A model generated the notes under the pieces. The model did no database searches. It was not told the DNA's origin and was given only the letters and a program-made list of their open reading frames with translations. This document shows, in pieces, positions 62,786 through 64,000 of a DNA stretch of 64,000 nt. Origin of the DNA: Pleomorphomonas diazotrophica (GTDB lineage: Bacteria; Pseudomonadota; Alphaproteobacteria; Rhizobiales; Pleomorphomonadaceae). The stretch's first letter is position 1. Every line of letters starts with the position of its first letter. The stretch is from contig NZ_PJNW01000013.1 of NCBI RefSeq assembly GCF_002844595.1, forward strand, positions 44,238 to 108,237, given 5' to 3'. The position numbers and the translations under genes are program-made.

Positions 62786-63982
62786 TCACCCCTTGTTTTT
62801 ATTGTAGAGATCGAAGACGACGGCTGCGAGCAGCACGAGGCCCTTGACCATCTGCTGGAAGTCGATGCCGAGGCCCATGATCGACATGCCGTTGTTGAGC
62901 ACGCCCATGATGAAGGCGCCGACCACCGCACCGGTCACCCGGCCGACACCACCGGTCGTCGAGGCGCCGCCGATGAAGCAGGCGGCGATGCAGTCCATCT
63001 CGAAACCGGTGCCGGCCTTGGGCGTCGAGGAGTTGAGGCGGGCGGCGACGATCAGGCCGGCAAAGGCCGCCATGACCCCCATGTTGACGAAGGTATAGAA
63101 GCAGAAGCGCTCGGTGTTGATGCCGGAGAGCCGCGTCGCCTTCTCGTTGCCGCCGAGGGCGTAGATGGAGCGGCCAATGGTGGTGCGTGTCGTCAGGAAG
63201 TAATAGGCGCCAACCATTGCGCCCATGACGAGCAGGATGTTGGGAATGCCCTTGTAGACCGCCAGTTGGTAACCGAAGAGCAGCATGATGGCCACCACGG
63301 CCGTCGTCTGCATCACGAATACCGGCATCGGCAGGACGTCCTCGCCATGCGCTTCGTCGCTCTTGCGACCGAGGATGGACCCGCGAACAAAGGCGGCCGC
63401 CAGCAGCAGGGTGAGAACCACCGCCGTCGAGTCGAAGCCGCCGATGGTGAAGAAGCTCGGCAGGAAGCCGGTCGAGAGCTTGGTGAATTCGGCCGGGAAG
63501 GGGCTGATGTTGATGCCGCCGAGGATCCAGAAGGTGAGGCCTCGGAACACCAGCATGCCGGCCAGCGTCACGATGAACGCCGGGATATGGTGATAGGCGA
63601 TCCAGTAGCCCTGCGCCGCGCCGATGGCGCCGCCCGCAACGAGGCAGATCAGGCAGGCGACCCAGGGATTGATTTGCAGGCGGATCATCAGGATGGCGGC
63701 CAGCGCGCCGATGACGCCGACAATCGAGCCCACCGAGAGGTCGATATGCCCGGCGATGATCACCAAGAGCATGCCGAGCGCCAGGATGACGACGAAGGAG
63801 TTCTGCAGCACCAGGTTGGTCAGGTTGGCCGGCATGAACAGCACGCCGCCGGTGATCACCTGGAAGAACACCATCACCGCGATCAGCACGATGAGCATGC
63901 CGTAATCCTTGGCGTTGCGCCGGAGAACCTGCAGCAACGATCCCTCAGTTTCTTCCGCCACGGGCGGATTCACGCTGGACAT
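62786..63982 (-). CDS. gguB: Multiple-monosaccharide ABC transporter permease (GguB/MmsB type)
   Basis: A 398-residue permease, larger than ribose RbsC, with about ten to twelve hydrophobic segments. 'LALGMLLVIIAGHIDLSVGS' is the CUT2 signature (AGxIDLSVGS). The insertion 'ILGRKSDEAHGEDVLPMPVF' and the C-terminal 'MGLGIDFQQMVKGLVLLAAVVFDLYNK' match XylH/GguB-type transporters for galactose, arabinose or xylose. ATG 63982 has a GGGGGAGAAGG site. The ATPase gene appears to end 1 bp into it. Confidence 0.93.
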   Translation of the reverse strand: MSSVNPPVAEETEGSLLQVLRRNAKDYGMLIVLIAVMVFFQVITGGVLFMPANLTNLVLQNSFVVILALGMLLVIIAGHIDLSVGSIVGVIGALAAILMIRLQINPWVACLICLVAGGAIGAAQGYWIAYHHIPAFIVTLAGMLVFRGLTFWILGGINISPFPAEFTKLSTGFLPSFFTIGGFDSTAVVLTLLLAAAFVRGSILGRKSDEAHGEDVLPMPVFVMQTTAVVAIMLLFGYQLAVYKGIPNILLVMGAMVGAYYFLTTRTTIGRSIYALGGNEKATRLSGINTERFCFYTFVNMGVMAAFAGLIVAARLNSSTPKAGTGFEMDCIAACFIGGASTTGGVGRVTGAVVGAFIMGVLNNGMSIMGLGIDFQQMVKGLVLLAAVVFDLYNKNKG

Positions 63983-64000
63983 CAAACCTTCTCCCCCGAG
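63982..64000 (-). CDS. C-terminal end of an upstream gene, probably the sugar ABC ATPase
   Basis: Only six codons are in the window, reading S-G-E-K-V-stop, with the TGA sharing its last base with the permease ATG. Position suggests the GguA/MmsA-type ATPase, but the fragment itself proves nothing. Confidence 0.3.

Overview
The window (64 kb, high GC) looks like chromosome of an alphaproteobacterium of the Hyphomicrobiales (rhizobial) type. The basis is a CtrA cell-cycle regulator beside fliI-fliJ with CcrM-type GANTC sites between them, the gene groups lgt-midA-pgeF, rplY-pth-ychF and pgsA-moaD-moaE, long alphaproteobacterial-style UvrB and UvrC, and dispersed intergenic palindromes with a 'gtgggaaccggttttc'-like core. 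The genus cannot be fixed from the sequence alone. No rRNA, tRNA, CRISPR array, insertion sequence or prophage was recognised.

Layout. 0-4 kb: ArsR/SRPBCC pair, ctrA and fliI-fliJ. 4-14 kb: mostly minus-strand housekeeping genes (ychF, pth, rplY, prs, a lipoprotein, pgeF, midA, lgt), interrupted by two plus-strand genes (an exported protein and a cellobiose-2-epimerase-like enzyme). 14-17.3 kb: a TetR regulator and a radical-SAM RlmN/Cfr-family methyltransferase, each preceded by the same operator palindrome, then ubiK and ybjN. 17.5-23 kb: uvrC, an inserted minus-strand group (DUF1345, TetR, SMR efflux), pgsA-moaD-moaE, an orphan AbrB-type regulator and a 26-bp inverted repeat. 23-33 kb: pirin, MFS and EamA transporters, a flavodoxin-fold quinone reductase, uvrB and two SH3-domain secreted paralogues. 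33-39 kb: rlmJ, then an HD-GYP protein, a double-receiver response regulator and a chemoreceptor. 39-41 kb: two convergent VOC proteins and an exported protein translationally coupled to an RNase T2.

41-48.8 kb: a complete carbohydrate operon, with a divergent LacI regulator, solute-binding protein, two permeases, an ATPase and a cytoplasmic GH31 glycosidase. 49-53 kb: DUF1176 protein, GST, Omp25-like porin, proC and csaA. 53-61.1 kb: an amide-related operon, amiC-amiR-dppC-dppB-dppA-acetamidase-dppDF. Its leader carries a promoter-like sequence, two short hairpins and an intrinsic terminator, as expected for control by RNA antitermination. 61-64 kb: a LysR regulator, a DUF1127-like small protein and the permease of a multiple-sugar ABC transporter running off the end.

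The two most distinctive systems are the amide operon, where an AmiC/AmiR pair governs a Dpp-type importer plus an acetamidase, and the TetR/Cfr-like unit, whose two operators share ATAACC-N8-GGTTAT.
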